Below are positions 17,830 through 29,639 of a DNA stretch of 64,000 nucleotides, in pieces. Source of the DNA: Massospora cicadina (Eukaryota; Entomophthoromycota; Entomophthoromycetes; Entomophthorales; Entomophthoraceae); contig JAKSZP010009611.1 of assembly GCA_022478985.1 (NCBI GenBank), forward strand, positions 1-64,000, given 5' to 3'. The translations under genes were made by a program, and so were the position numbers. The notes beneath the pieces were generated by a model. It was not told the origin of the DNA and searched no databases. It saw nothing but the letters and a program-made list of their open reading frames with translations. Position 1 is the first letter of the stretch. Every line of letters starts with the position of its first letter.

Positions 17830-20800
17830 GGCGATACCTTATTTAGCCTTGAGTGCTGCTGCCCATGGGAAACGCTCATAGAATGCATCAATCAGGTCTT
17901 GTGCATGAATATAATTGCATGCTGGTACCCATCTGTTCTCCGCAGCATCATATTATTTTCATGACACCAAGTACTCAATTCTTCTTCTTACATGGTGAGA
18001 GGCTACAATATCCTATACTTTCCACTCTGGTGTCCCATCCATGAGTTATTCCTCTGGGGTCTCTTGTGGGGACCCTCAAACAAGGTCAGCTTGCTTTCAT
18101 GAAACTTATCAAAGATATGAAATGATAGGGAAAATCCAATCTATATGAGGCATGACCCACATTTCTGACAATGCGGTAAGGACTGATCCTCTTTGACCCT
18201 ATTTTTTGAACGGCTTCTTGATTGGGATATTTATAGCATCAAACAACGAGATCTCCCTCCTTAAACTCTGGACCCACCTATCTCTTACCATCTACATTAT
18301 CCTTATAAATGTTTATAGCTGCATCTAAATTAGTGTTGACCCTTTTGTGTACTTTTTTAATGGCCTTAGCAAAGTCCACCACCACTTCCACCTTGGACCC
18401 ACAGTTGGGATACATATCTAAGGAGGAATTTTAACCCATAGTTGTTGAAGAAAAGAGAACACCCAATTGAAGCATTCTGGGCGTTGTTATAACTATATTG
18501 GGCCATGAGAAGATGATAAGCCCAATCAGAATGTCCACTGAGTTGTAACACCACAAAAACTGTTCAAGGCACTGGTTCACTAATCTGGTATGCTCGTCAT
18601 ATTGGGGGTGGTAGGCAGTAGAACAGCGCAGACAAAATTGAAGAGTTTGCACAACTCTTCCTAAAAAATAAAGATATGAATTAAGGTCCACAGTTGCTAA
18701 TAATCTCTTGGGACATGGAGGGAAGAAAATTTGAAAAAATAACTCAGCCATCTGCACCGCCATTACTGTGGTGTTACATGGAATGAAATGGGTGACCTAG
18801 TAATTAGTCCACCACTACCATGATAGAATCTTGCCCTCTGATAAGGGTAGCTCCACAATAAAATCAACTGAGTAGGAAGTCCAGGGTACTGTTGCTTTTT
18901 GGACTAGCACTAACAACCCCAAAAGAGTCTGACAATTTTGTTTCATCCTATATAACACCACGCACTCCTTTAAACACCTTTCCATCTGTGGGTCACTGCT
19001 AGCTAATACTTGCATGTGCCAATATTCAGCAGGATTTACATAAACAAATTATTTTTATTTATTTTTGACAGCTACTTTGGCGGATTTCCACTATGTAAAC
19101 TTTTAATAAATGATAAATTTTTCCAAGTTGCAGCTTAATGGTGGTAAACAACACTTAATTACAATGCCTTGCACTAGTATTTAGGGTCATCAAAGGCTAA
19201 TAATGGGGCAACTATTAAGTTTTATAAAGCTGGGTGGCGCAGCTTAGAAGGTTTAACAATTGGGTCAATCTGCACTTGAGAAAGTCATTTTTCTTCATCT
19301 GGTGTTATTATAATATTATTGGTCCATCATAGGTAGATTAAAATCATGGGGAAAGTTTTATATTTTGTAACCAATCATTCACATCAGAGTTAAGCATATT
19401 GCAGCTAATCTCCACCTGCTTAAGCTCATGATTGGGGGTAAAATTTATTCATCCTTTGTGACCCCCTCAAACCTATAAAAGGGAGTGGTTTTGTTATAGA
19501 TAAAAATAAAGAATTGGTGCTAGAGCTTGGGCGACCCTCCAGCTCAGGTGGGGTATTTTGATGAGGGTTGGGAGTGACAAGGGCAGCTCAATATTCCCTG
19601 GTCAATAGGATAGAGTTGAGTAAAATGATTACTCCAAGTCAAATCATTTTGCTGAGAGATTAGGTGAGTTCATATTTGATAAATTTGGATATTTTTGATT
19701 AAAACATTCTTCTCCTAAAGTCAAGATGGCAATTTTATGACAACATCTGTGTGGCCAGACCCTTCCAGTTATATGTCCATCAATTAAGCTCCAAAGTCTT
19801 TGCCTTTCTGGGATGCCCTACAGTTATGCCATCATGGTGTTCCTTGATCACCTTCAGATGGAGTGGTATGGTAAAACCCATAAACGCCTCTGGAACCATA
19901 TCATCCCATCTTTTGCATTTTACCCTTTGGTTATATTTCCTGATTCAACTTGCATTTGGCCAGTACCATAGTATACTTTATGATAGTGACTGAAAAAGGA
20001 CAACCTTTTTGAACATACCATACTCCTTCAGTTTCTCCAGTGAATAAAGAACTGAAACATATGCTATTGTGGGGGGTTGCTCAGATACTACTTTATCAGG
20101 AGGAATCACCAAATGTGTGTTGTGCAACTCCACCTCTTTGGAATCAGGCTCTAATACAGGGTTTCATCTCAGAGAGTTAACCAAACTATTATCTCTGACC
20201 TTTGTAAACTCATAGGAGAACACAAATTAAGCAAATGTCTCATTTCACCAGATTTGCCATGGGGTCAGGACATGAGGGGCGAGTAGTACAATAAGATGCA
20301 ATGATCCATACAAACGTGGGATGGCTTAGAGGAACTATGTAGAAGTTGACGCCATTAAGTCAGCGCTTTATTTACCGCCAATAATTCCTTGTCATAAACA
20401 ACGTAGTTCAACTCAGGTAATGACATTTTCTAAGAAAAATATCCCACAGAATGTTTAACTCCATCTTCACCCTCTTGTAAGAGTGAAGCTACTATTTCAA
20501 AATTGGAAGCATCTATAGCCACTAGATAGTCCTTATCTGGGTTCATATGGTAAAGAATTGACGTGGAAAGCAGGGTGCACTTTACCGCTTTATAGTCATC
20601 CTCCATTGCAGAGGACCACTGAAGGATTTTGATCCCACTAGCCTTATATAAAGGCGCCATTAACTAAAAAGAATAGGCGTGGACTTTTTAAGGAATGTGA
20701 AAGACCCCAAAAAGCTTCTCAACTTCTTAAATAAAGTTGATGTGGGCTAATTGCATTTTGCCTCCTCCTTGTCTTGAGATCATGTGGCCTTTTTTGAATT

Positions 20801-22050
20801 GATGTTTCACAGAAAGGTGACTTGGGACTTGAAAAACTCTCACTTACTTATTTTTAAGGTCAGATTTGCCACCCTCAAATGTTAAACCACTTGTTGCAGG
20901 TGGATATTATGTGTCTCTTGATCTTGGAAAACCCCTGAATGTCATCCAAGTAGGTTACACCGCATATGCACAACAAATCTCCTAAGGCTGCATCAATATG
21001 GAGTTGGAAAATTACAGGTGAATTCTTTCACCCAAAAGACATGATCCAGAATTAGAAAATCCATTCCTGGTATGGAATGCAGTGAGCCATTCCTGCCCTT
21101 TTTAATGCAAATCTGGTTGAATTTGTTTAAGTAATCCGTCTTGGAGAAGATTGTAGCTTCTCAACGTTGCGAGAAGTTTGTGCCTCAGTAGGAATGGGAT
21201 GGAGATTGGGTATTCTCACATTATTTAATTTCTCATAAATTTATGCAAGGGAGTAGTGTACCATCCACTTTTTCCACAAAGAGTAGCAGGGAGCGTACTG
21301 GAGAAGTACTCTGAAAAAATGGTCCCCTTGGCAAGTTGCACAGTAATTCAAACATCTAATATGGCCTCTTTATCGCAGAGTGAAAAGGGTAAAGAGAGAG
21401 GAAATGCAAACAAGGTCCACTGTGAGCTTAGTCATAGTAAAACTATAAGTGATCTGATAAGACTTTGGCTGATGCCAAATCAAGTGAAGACTCCAACCCC
21501 TTTAAACAAAGGGTAAGAGCGCTTCAGGAGTGGGTTTCAGCAGTGGCGCAAATAACCTTATGTACATTGGCCACTAAGGCAAGTTATTCAGGATGCTACA
21601 ATCTGACATGTGAATCATTAATACATGACTAAAACCCAAGGATAAAGTTAAGGTATTGGCCTTAAATTAGTTTTGATATAAAATCCATACACCAAACAAT
21701 CCTAAGATAATTGGGTACAGAAAGTTTTTGACTGCCAAGCAGGGGCCAGACAGGTGGAATATACAACTTGATATTCAACCAGGCCCTGAGCCTTCAAGGT
21801 GGAATACCCTGGAAGGCCTTTGCCTTGCCATTACACCAGGTAAGTAGTTCAACTTATGGTAGTCAGTTTGTTCAAATCAGTAAAATTCTGAGGACCAATT
21901 ATCTACCAAAATTATTGTTAAAAACTTCCCTGAAGGGGTTTATATCAGCTGGAATCAATAAAATCCAGAACATTAATTAATAACTACAGTTAATGATAAA
22001 CCCAGGGTAGGATCACCATCAGCAGAATAACGCCACCAGGATGTGTTTTC
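17830..22050 (-). pseudogene. Decayed chromovirus related to element 1
   Basis: Broken pieces follow the element 1 order on the sense strand. Protease is around 21600-21930 (ILVDN where DTG is expected, and NFLYPIILG). RT and RNase H lie around 20400-21300, including LVAIDASNFEIVASLLQEGEDG and VGYFS. Integrase is around 18366-19015, including PWTSYSVDFIVELPLSEG. A chromodomain-like stretch is near 17880-18060 (minus). Stops and frameshifts are too frequent for function. Its first integrase Asp is still present. Ends are estimated; the left end abuts LTR copy C. Confidence 0.7.
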
Positions 22051-22279
22051 ATATCAAAAAAGGAATGTGATATTTTACCACTCTAATGAATGATGGGACA
22101 TACCCAGCAACATCTTCTACAATAGCATACCTATTGCCATATTCTTTTGTTAGAATGTTTTTACCTCCTGAGTGCGGTCATCATGGTGGGGGTCAGCTGA
22201 GAAACTTTCAGGGCTATATGGTATATCGATATGGCCTGAGGCCGGCCTCCTCAAGAGATTACAAATGGCTCATTTGTAT

Positions 22280-22832
22280 TGTTAAAAAACCTATGGTACC
22301 ATTAGGATCCGCCATATTGTTCATATAGGTCAAACCTACTGAGCAACAGACTGACAATGTGGGGATTGTCAGTCCTTCAGACACACTTGAAAATATACTA
22401 AAATAGGAGCAATTGCCCCAATCAACTCTTTTATTTATTTTAATAGACAGCGATCTTTTTCTGTCCCGCTCTCTCTTCTATTAACAATTTTCTTCCCTCA
22501 ATTGCCCACCTCACTTATATACAGCGGCTTCAGGCAATACTGCTCTCATAGCTTGGGCTATTTTATTCCACCAATTCTCCTCAAATTTGACCTGTTCTTC
22601 TCTAATTTTCTATTGCCCTAATTGTAGGCGATTTACTTTGTATTAATCAAATGTCAACATCTCCTTATCACTTTATCACTTTCTATAGAGGCAATCCAAT
22701 AATAACCCATTATATCCCAAAATTGCCTCATCTCAAGGCACTCAAATAATTGTAACTGATATCATTTTTGGAAGATTCTTACCGACCCACCCTAGCTGTC
22801 CTATGATTTATAGTCCAGTCATATTGGAATCA
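22280..22832 (-). repeat. Element 2 3' LTR
   Basis: Matches 31191-31745. The sense strand begins TGATTCCAATATGACTGG and ends in a T-rich/A-rich run before ACA. Shared internal marks are ACTGAGCAACAGACTGA and CAGCGATC near the plus-strand left side. Confidence 0.75.
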
Positions 22833-22904
22833 CTTCATTACCACCTCCTTGACTGGATGATAAGGCTCTAATTGTTTTTATGGTTGGAGGAATTTTGCAT
22901 TTAC

Positions 22905-23237
22905 TCAGTTAATGATCTGACCACTTGCAGGATCCTTGATAGTATATACGTCAACCCCAGTTTTCTCTATAACTTTGAATTGACCAATCCAAACACTGGC
23001 CAGCTTGTGTTTCTGCCTGAATCCATGTTGGTCATGGAAGAGAACCATTATGCCCTCCTTGAATGCCGCCAGCCTGCTATGATTTATCTGATTGGCATCA
23101 TGATTCCTGATCTTCTTGGCAAAGCTGAAGGAATATGCTTTGGTTTGCAGTTTGACCAGAATGTTCACAAGGTTAGTCAAATAGCGGTGGGGTTCCATTC
23201 TGCCAATGTATTCTACATACAAATAAAGTAATGCCAA
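22905..23237 (-). pseudogene. Element 2 integrase C-terminal tail
   Basis: 110-residue frame with FHDQHGFRQKHKLASVWIGQFKVIEKTGVDVY. This is the GPY/F-type module that ends Ty3 integrases (KL...W.GPFKV...). It ends shortly before the 3' LTR. There is no chromodomain. Confidence 0.65.
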
Positions 23238-23389
23238 AAGGGCTGGGTATCAGCTTTATACTAGTTGGAAGGGACTCTTTCCCCGTGGCGGAATGGTAAC
23301 TAATGTTATAGGTGAACATGACAGTGGAAAGGAGAGAGCTCCAATCAGAAGGTCAATCCATTGTTAATTTTTGTAGTATGTTCACCAGA

Positions 23390-23930
23390 ATCTTATTTAC
23401 CTGTTCAACTATTCCATTAGATTCAGGGTGGTATGGGGTCATCAGAACCTCGCGGATTCCCATAAGCTCATTTAGTTTGGGGAGGATGTTTGAGGTGAAG
23501 TTGGTTCTACTATAAGTGAGAATGAACTGAGGGCTTCCATGTCACTAGAAAATGCATTTTATCATGAACTTGGCCATTGTAACTGCCCCTAAATCTTGTA
23601 TTGCTCTCACCTTGACCCACTGGGTCAAGTATTCAATAGCCACAAGAATGTACTTACACCAGTTAGCTCTTGTTGGAAAGGAACTAATGACATCTAGGGA
23701 AACTGTGTGCCAAGCGAAATGTGGTTTCACTACCTGGTATGAAGTCTTTATGGCGGAATGGCTTCTCCACTTGGCACTGATGGCAACAGGAAATAGCTTT
23801 GAGCATATTGAAGCTCATACTTTCCCAATAATACTGAGGGCGCAACAACTCCGTTGTCTTGCGCACCCCAACATGTCCAACTGCCCTGTGAGCGCTCATA
23901 ATAATTCCCAGTCATGCTGAAGGTTGCAGA
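23390..23930 (-). pseudogene. Element 2 integrase core
   Basis: Zinc-binding part HRAVGHVGVRKTTELLRPQYYW...CHQCQVEK, then VSLDVISSFPT with the first catalytic Asp. The second catalytic position reads [10 protein letters not shown] where Asp is expected. The third is kept in the [12 protein letters not shown] stretch. Several frames and stops. Confidence 0.65.
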
Positions 23931-24106
23931 AAATTTACCATGGAATCACTAATCCCCTTTTACAGTTTCCCATTCCATTGGATGGTATTTATTTGCATCA
24001 TGTTTAACACTTTGATCACTTGAGGCAGTTCATCATCATATTTTCCGCTGAGCATCTTACCATACATCATGTTGCTGAGGTCCACCTTCACCGCAACAGT
24101 TGGCAA

Positions 24107-24351
24107 TCAAGATAAACAATCAGCGTTATGATGCTTTACTCCTGGACAATAGAGAATCAAGAAGTTGTAAGCCTGCAATTTAAGAGCCCATTGAGCTAAC
24201 CAGCCTTCAGGTTCTTTGAGGTTCTGCAACCAACATAATGATGTATGATCTGTTATGTCTTTAAATTTTACCCCATGTAAATAGACTATAGATTGCTTAT
24301 ATGCGTAAATCACTGCTAAGCACTCCTTCTTGGTCACAGTATAATTACGCT
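24107..24351 (-). pseudogene. Element 2 RNase H, second half
   Basis: KRNYTVTKKECLAVIYAYKQ, then ITDHTSLCWLQNLKEPEGWLAQWALKLQ. These are the Glu and the DH block of Ty3 RNase H. The first half lies at 27262-27460, 2.9 kb away, because the nested element has inserted between the two. Confidence 0.75.
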
Positions 24352-25132
24352 TGTCAGAATTTGCACAGAATCTGATAATAAATTGAATCAGGTTATTCGA
24401 AGCTCACTTAAGATTGTGGACAGATTTGAATATTACACTAAAACCCAATATATAAATAATATAAGACTTAACCTTTATTAGAGGTTCAGAGGTCCAAATA
24501 AAGTCTCTATTGTTGGAACTTAACCAGTAGGCGATGGTTCAGAGGTTCCCGCAAGCTGAAAATAATGATTATTGGGTTTCACACTGAAATCCAAATATGA
24601 ATATGCCAATTGAACATCAAAGAGTAAATGTACTGCAAGGAAAGTTACTTTATTATGGAAACATTTAGTACTATTTATAGTACTAGAGAAGTATAATAGA
24701 TCAAGGCTAACTAAATATCAAGGGTAATTAATTAATGATAGGATAGATTAGGATAGGCAAATGATCAGCATCATTTGCTGACAGCATAAGATATATAAAT
24801 ACTCCTTATAGATAAAACAAGGGGGTCTGGCATAGTGGAATTAGTGTCCCGCTATTGCCCCTCATGATGCAGGTTTAAATCCCGTTGTGGCATAAATTGT
24901 ATTTTTGTACCAGGAGGATAGAAATTCTCACATTCCAATTGATTTTTGATATTATCAGCATTAGTTGCTCATATCTACTTAATCAAATAAATAATTAATA
25001 TTATTAGGGTTAATCCCTAATACTTTATATTGGACTTAACCCAAGTTAATGGGGGGCCCAATCCAGCATCCACCCATAGGTAGTTTGCAACCCCTAGTTG
25101 AGGCTTCCCCCAATAAAGGAAGAATCCTGACA
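24352..25132 (-). repeat. 3' LTR of the nested element
   Basis: 781 bp. Differences from the other LTR are mostly transitions: by eye about 14 transitions and 3-4 transversions over the first 300 aligned bases. It carries the tRNA-like segment at 24821-24895. Confidence 0.9.
24821..24895 (+). other. tRNA-like segment with A and B boxes inside the LTR
   Basis: TGGCATAGTGG at 24828-24838 fits the Pol III A box, and GGTTTAAATCCC at 24872-24883 fits the B box with two transitions from GGTTCGAATCCC. Their 44-nt offset is the canonical tRNA spacing. The 5' GGGGGTC does not pair with the 3' TGTGGCA, so this is not an intact tRNA gene. It is antisense to the element's reading frame. The other LTR has the same segment near 26955-27030. 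Confidence 0.6.
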
Positions 25133-25329
25133 GAACCCTCTCCAAGCCTCGGCTAGGGTCAGAGCCAAGTTGGTGTCATCAGCATGAGAGCCAGAATTTT
25201 GATTGACACCTAGAATTGGGAAGAGATCCAGGCAGTGGGGATGACACCTGGCCTCAAAACTAGATCTGGCAATGAGAGAACAGAGTAAAAAGGGTAGAAA
25301 AGCTGCATAAGGCAGCTTAATTGATATTT

Positions 25330-26418
25330 TTAACTGATCCTGCGATTAAACCCAATTGTAGCTCCAGAGATAAATGAAGTGATCTGTTGCAGAAAAAAAA
25401 CCTCGAAGTTTGAATTGGGTGGTTCAGATTTAAATTGAATTAAAATATCTTCTTTTGACTTTGGACCAGGTGGTTTGGATTTTAAATCAAATTGGCGGCC
25501 AATTTCATGAGTTGACTTAATTGTACCATCTAAATAAGGTGATTTGGATTCTTCAGCCACAATGAGATTACCTAAATAGTTAGTATAAAATAAATAGTTA
25601 TTAGATTGTTTGGAATTAAGAGAGTAAATGGGGAAATAGTATTGGATTTTTGTATCCTTGGACAGATTATTAGTCTCATCCAAGGCTAGAGTTTCAAGTA
25701 AAATTGATTTATCCATCATGGAGATTAATTCCTCCTCATTAATTTCATTTTTGGACAGATTATTAGTCTCATCCAATGTTAGGATTTCAATTGAGGTTAA
25801 TTTATCCATCTTAGGGTTCATCTCCTCATTATTGATTTCATTGCTGGATAGATTATTAGTCTCATCCAGTACTTGATCCTTAGTTGAGGGGGAGATATCA
25901 TCTTAACTGGGTTACTTGAATTTTTGGAAATCTTGGCAAGCTTGATTGGCAGAGTTGTTAATTTGACTAGCATCATCTAGTTCCTTAGCTTGAACAAGTC
26001 CAAGGTTGACTAACTTATTCCAGGTGTACTTGGGAATAGGACCATAATACTGACGGCGCATCTTCACAAGTTGTTCCAGCTTATTATGATATATATGATA
26101 AACTTCATCCAAGGAATTAAGAATTGTGTTAATAGCTTCATTCTCAACTTCACTTGTGTATACTGCTACTTGATAGACAGATTTTTTAGCATAATCGCCA
26201 ATTAGATGAAGTAGGTCTTCACAGTAATGAACATCTTGCACCCAGTGTATTTCAATGTTCAAGTCCTTCATTCCCTTAGTCATTAATATGAGTAGTTCAT
26301 CAATCAAGAAGTTCAGGTTTTCCAGAATAACTGTATGAGTTGAAAGTTGGTCAAAACTCTCTTGGTAAATTATCTCCAAATCCTCCTCAGGAAAGTAGTG
26401 GAGTGGTCTTAGTTTCAT
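25330..26418 (-). pseudogene. Single broken ORF of the nested element, product unknown
   Basis: One reading frame of 363 codons, interrupted only by two TAA codons nine nucleotides apart at about 25904-25914. Upstream: 168 residues, acidic and helical, starting MKLRPLHYFPEEDLEIIYQ. Downstream: about 190 residues with a three-fold repeat of LDETNNLS(S/K)NEIN (about 28-32 residues apart) and a Ser/Pro/Lys-rich tail. Both TAA codons are one C-to-T change from CAA. I do not recognise the family; position suggests a gag-like or accessory protein. No zinc knuckle, protease or polymerase motif is present. Confidence 0.55.
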
Positions 26419-26485
26419 TATATGTTCTTAGTATAAATTAGATACTTGGTGTGGCTCAGAAGGAAAACTTGGCAGAAAGCATCAG

Positions 26486-27261
26486 TGTCAGAATTTGCAC
26501 AGAATCTGATAATAAGTTGAGTTAGGTCCTTTGAAGCTCACTTAAGATTGTGGACAGACTTAAATATCACACTGAAACCCAATATATAAATAATATATGA
26601 CTTAACCTTTATTAGAGGTTCAGAGGTTTAAATAAAGTCTCTATTGTTGGACTTAACCAGTTGGCGATGGTTCAGAGGTTCCCGCAGGCTGAAAATAATG
26701 ATTGTTGGGTTTCACACTGAAATCCAAATATGAATATGCCAATTGAACATCAAAGAGTATTGTACTGCAAGGAAAGTTACTTTATTATGGAAACATTTAG
26801 TACTATTTATAGTACTAGAGAAGTATAATAGATCAAGGCTAACTAAATATCAAGGGTAATTAATTAATGATAGGATAGATTAGGATAGGCAAATGATCAG
26901 CATCATTTGCTGACAGCATGAGATATATAAATACTCCTTATAGATAAAACAAGGGGGTCTGGCATAGTGGAATTAGTGTCCCGCTATTGCCCCTCATGAT
27001 GCAGGTTTAAATCCCGTTGTGGCATAAATTGTATTTTTGTACCAGGATGATAGAAATTCCCACATTCCAATTGTTTTTGATATTATCAGCATTAGTTGCT
27101 CATATCTACTTAATCAAATAAATAATTAATATTATTAAGGTTGATCCCTAATACTTTATATTGGACTTAACCCAAGTTAATAGGGCCCAATCCAGCATCC
27201 ACCTATAGGTAGTTTGCAACCCCTAGTTGAGGCTTCCCCCAATAAAGGAAGAATCCTGACA
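26486..27261 (-). repeat. 5' LTR of the nested element
   Basis: 776 bp, matching 24352-25132. Sense start is TGTCAGGATTC at 27261. It contains the same tRNA-like segment in antisense orientation. Confidence 0.9.
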
Positions 27262-28241
27262 ATGTTCATGACAGTTCAGACTTCAACTACAGTATGCTAC
27301 AGGATGTTCCTATCCCTCATCATCTTTCTGAGAAAGTACTGCCCCAACAGCAAAAATGGGACGCATCCATCTGAACAATAAATTCCCAATCAAAGTTTGG
27401 ATATCATAGCACCAGTGCGCTGATCAACGCTGTACAAAGTGTATCAAAAGTAGATTGATGATGTTCCGTCTATTCAAAAACAGCATCCTTATTTAACAAC
27501 TCAAATAGTGGCTCCCCAATACAACTAAAATTAGTTATAATGCGCTGGTAGTAACTGACCATTCCCAAAAATACCTGTATGTCACATTTACTATTAGGAG
27601 TAGTCATTTTGCTGATGGCCTCCACCTTAGCTGGCTGTGGTTTCAGCCCCTTAGAGTCTACCATGAACCCCAGGTATTCCGGCTGATCTTTAAGAAGTTA
27701 CATTTTTGAGGTTTAATTTTAATATTCGCCTCAGCCAGCCAGCGGAATACTGCTTCTAAGTGATTGAGATGCCCCAAAAAGGTTTGAGAGAAAATATTAG
27801 CATTGTTAAGGTATATAAGGGCACATGACAGTTTCAGGTCACCAAGAATAGTATCCATTGCTCATTGAAATGTGGCTGGGGCATTGCACATCCCTTGAGG
27901 CATCCGCATCAGATAAAAAAAGCCTTTGAAGGTGGTTACAGCACATTTTTCTTGTTCCACCACAGATAACTTAATTTGCCAGTAACCCAATATCAAGTCC
28001 ATTGCAGAAAAATAATAAGCTCCCCCTAACAAATCAAAAGCATCATTGATCTGTGAAAAGGGTATGAGTCCTTTTTTGAAATACTGTTGAGCTTCCAGTA
28101 GTCTATTACTACATGGTTGGTGCCATCCTTCTTTTTTGCAATTAGAACAGGTGAAGCCCACGGGCTTTTGGAGGGTTTGAGAATCCCTTGCTCTAGAAAC
28201 TTGTCAATTTCATCAGTGACAACATCTTCCACTGCCCTCAA
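27262..28241 (-). pseudogene. Element 2 reverse transcriptase and first half of RNase H
   Basis: RT blocks run in order: LEQGILKPSKSPWASPVL, DYWKLN, FSAMDLILGYWQIKL, MPQGMCNAPATFQ, then the active site. The active site reads YLNN instead of YLDD; both Asp codons became Asn, two G-to-A changes. The thumb and connection (FLGMVSYYQRIITNFS) follow, then GAVLSQ of RNase H near 27320. Frames change several times. Confidence 0.8.
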
Positions 28242-28584
28242 TTGGTGGATCAGCTGATACCTTATAGGAGGATGATCTCCTGTGTCTACTCAATGGACCA
28301 CCCCCAGCACACCCCAAATCATGATCACCAACAGCAAAAATCCCCTTATACTTCTAAAATAAAGCTATTGCTTGGTCTTTTTGTTCTTCTGATAGCCCTA
28401 TTAGATTAATCGTGATACCACCATTAGTACGCTGTTCAGTGCCTTGACTGGTAGACCAAATTCACCCAATGACTTAAAATTATGAACCTGAAGGACCTCA
28501 TCTATTGGAATCAAATGTAAATATGCTATAATTTGGTGTTGGTAGATTTGCATTGGTTCGTTCTGGAGGTTTGCTAACAAAACC

Positions 28585-29260
28585 TTAATCTCCATATCTT
28601 GGAAGTATAATTCCTGGAGCCACATGCGGCTCAAACTGTGTTTGATGATAGAGCCCAATGACTTCCCCATATAGCCCACTAGGCACTTCCACCTCTAGCT
28701 CCATGTTTATTAAAACTTGATGGCCAGAAAGAATAGATATGGGCCCTGCCACTCGAAGAGGTATCCCTTGATATTTGTATATCTGCTGGGGAAGGGGCCA
28801 AGTCTTGCGCTTTAGTTGGTGATAGAAAACTAGCACCACCCTGTCACTATAGGCAAGGTTGATATGGCTTATATGCACTGGATCCTTCAGTACTCTGCTA
28901 GTGGTAAATAAAAATTGGGATCCGCTGACCCAGAATGTCAAGGGTCTCCTCCATCATATTAATTATAGACCCAAAATGATGCAGGAAAGTGGTTCTGATT
29001 AACAGGACATAGTTTTCATTTGGTAGCACAATTGCTGGGGCTACAAAAACAATGGACCCAAAGCGCAGAGGTAGCGCACTGTAAGCCCCCTCAGAGATGG
29101 TGCTTACTGCTCCAGAAGTTCCATAAACCATTCAATGGTCCACATCAGGTTCCAATGTCAACTTTGCCATCAATTTAGTGGAAACTATGTTGACTGGAGC
29201 ACCAGTATCTATTTTAGCATAAACCCTATTTTTTGCTACAAAAATATCACAGTATTTACA
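28585..29260 (-). pseudogene. Element 2 retropepsin and linker
   Basis: The motif DTGAPVNIVS (Asp codon at 29207-29209) is followed by GAYSALPLRFGSIVFVAPAIVL and an ILGQ block, as in element 3. After it comes a linker rich in beta-type sequence up to the RT. Stop codons separate the pieces. Confidence 0.75.
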
Positions 29261-29639
29261 CTCAGAATAAGAAGAATATTGACCGTTTATTATATGAACA
29301 TTTATGAGCTCTCTTTTTCAAAAAAAACTAATTATCCCCTCTCCAACTTGGGGGTATTCTTTGACAATTGCATCTACTGAAAGGGCGACGTTTACTCCTT
29401 TCAGAGTTGGCACATCTGCGGCAGTATCAAGTTTTTCTGAGGAAGCTCGATCAAGCATTTGACAGGCATACGGCTTCAGTTGTTCAGGGGACTCTTCTTC
29501 TGCTGCTGCTTTGGCTTGAGCTCATGTCACTACGTTTACTCCTCCAACTGGCTGCTTATAAAAGTCCATCATTGTACTAAGGGACTTTGCAGGGTATACC
29601 ACTATTGATTCAGGGACATTTTAAGTTGGTATCGTGGAG

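Larger units (their letters stand above)
24352..27261 (-). mobile_element. Nested non-autonomous LTR element (TRIM-like, 2.9 kb)
   Basis: Two LTRs of 781 and 776 bp, TGTCAGGATTC...TTCTGACA on the sense strand, surround a 1353-bp interior. The interior has no protease, RT or integrase but carries one broken frame (25330-26418). The primer site after the 5' LTR reads CTGATGCTTTCTGCC. A purine-rich GGAGAGGG lies just before the 3' LTR. Target flanks ACGCT (24347-24351) and ATGTT (27262-27266) agree at 3 of 5, the two differences being C/T. It interrupts RNase H of element 2, so it is younger than that element. Confidence 0.85.

Noticed and set aside
24821..24895. Functional tRNA gene
   Set aside because: The acceptor ends do not pair and the T stem has mismatches, so only the promoter boxes are supported.
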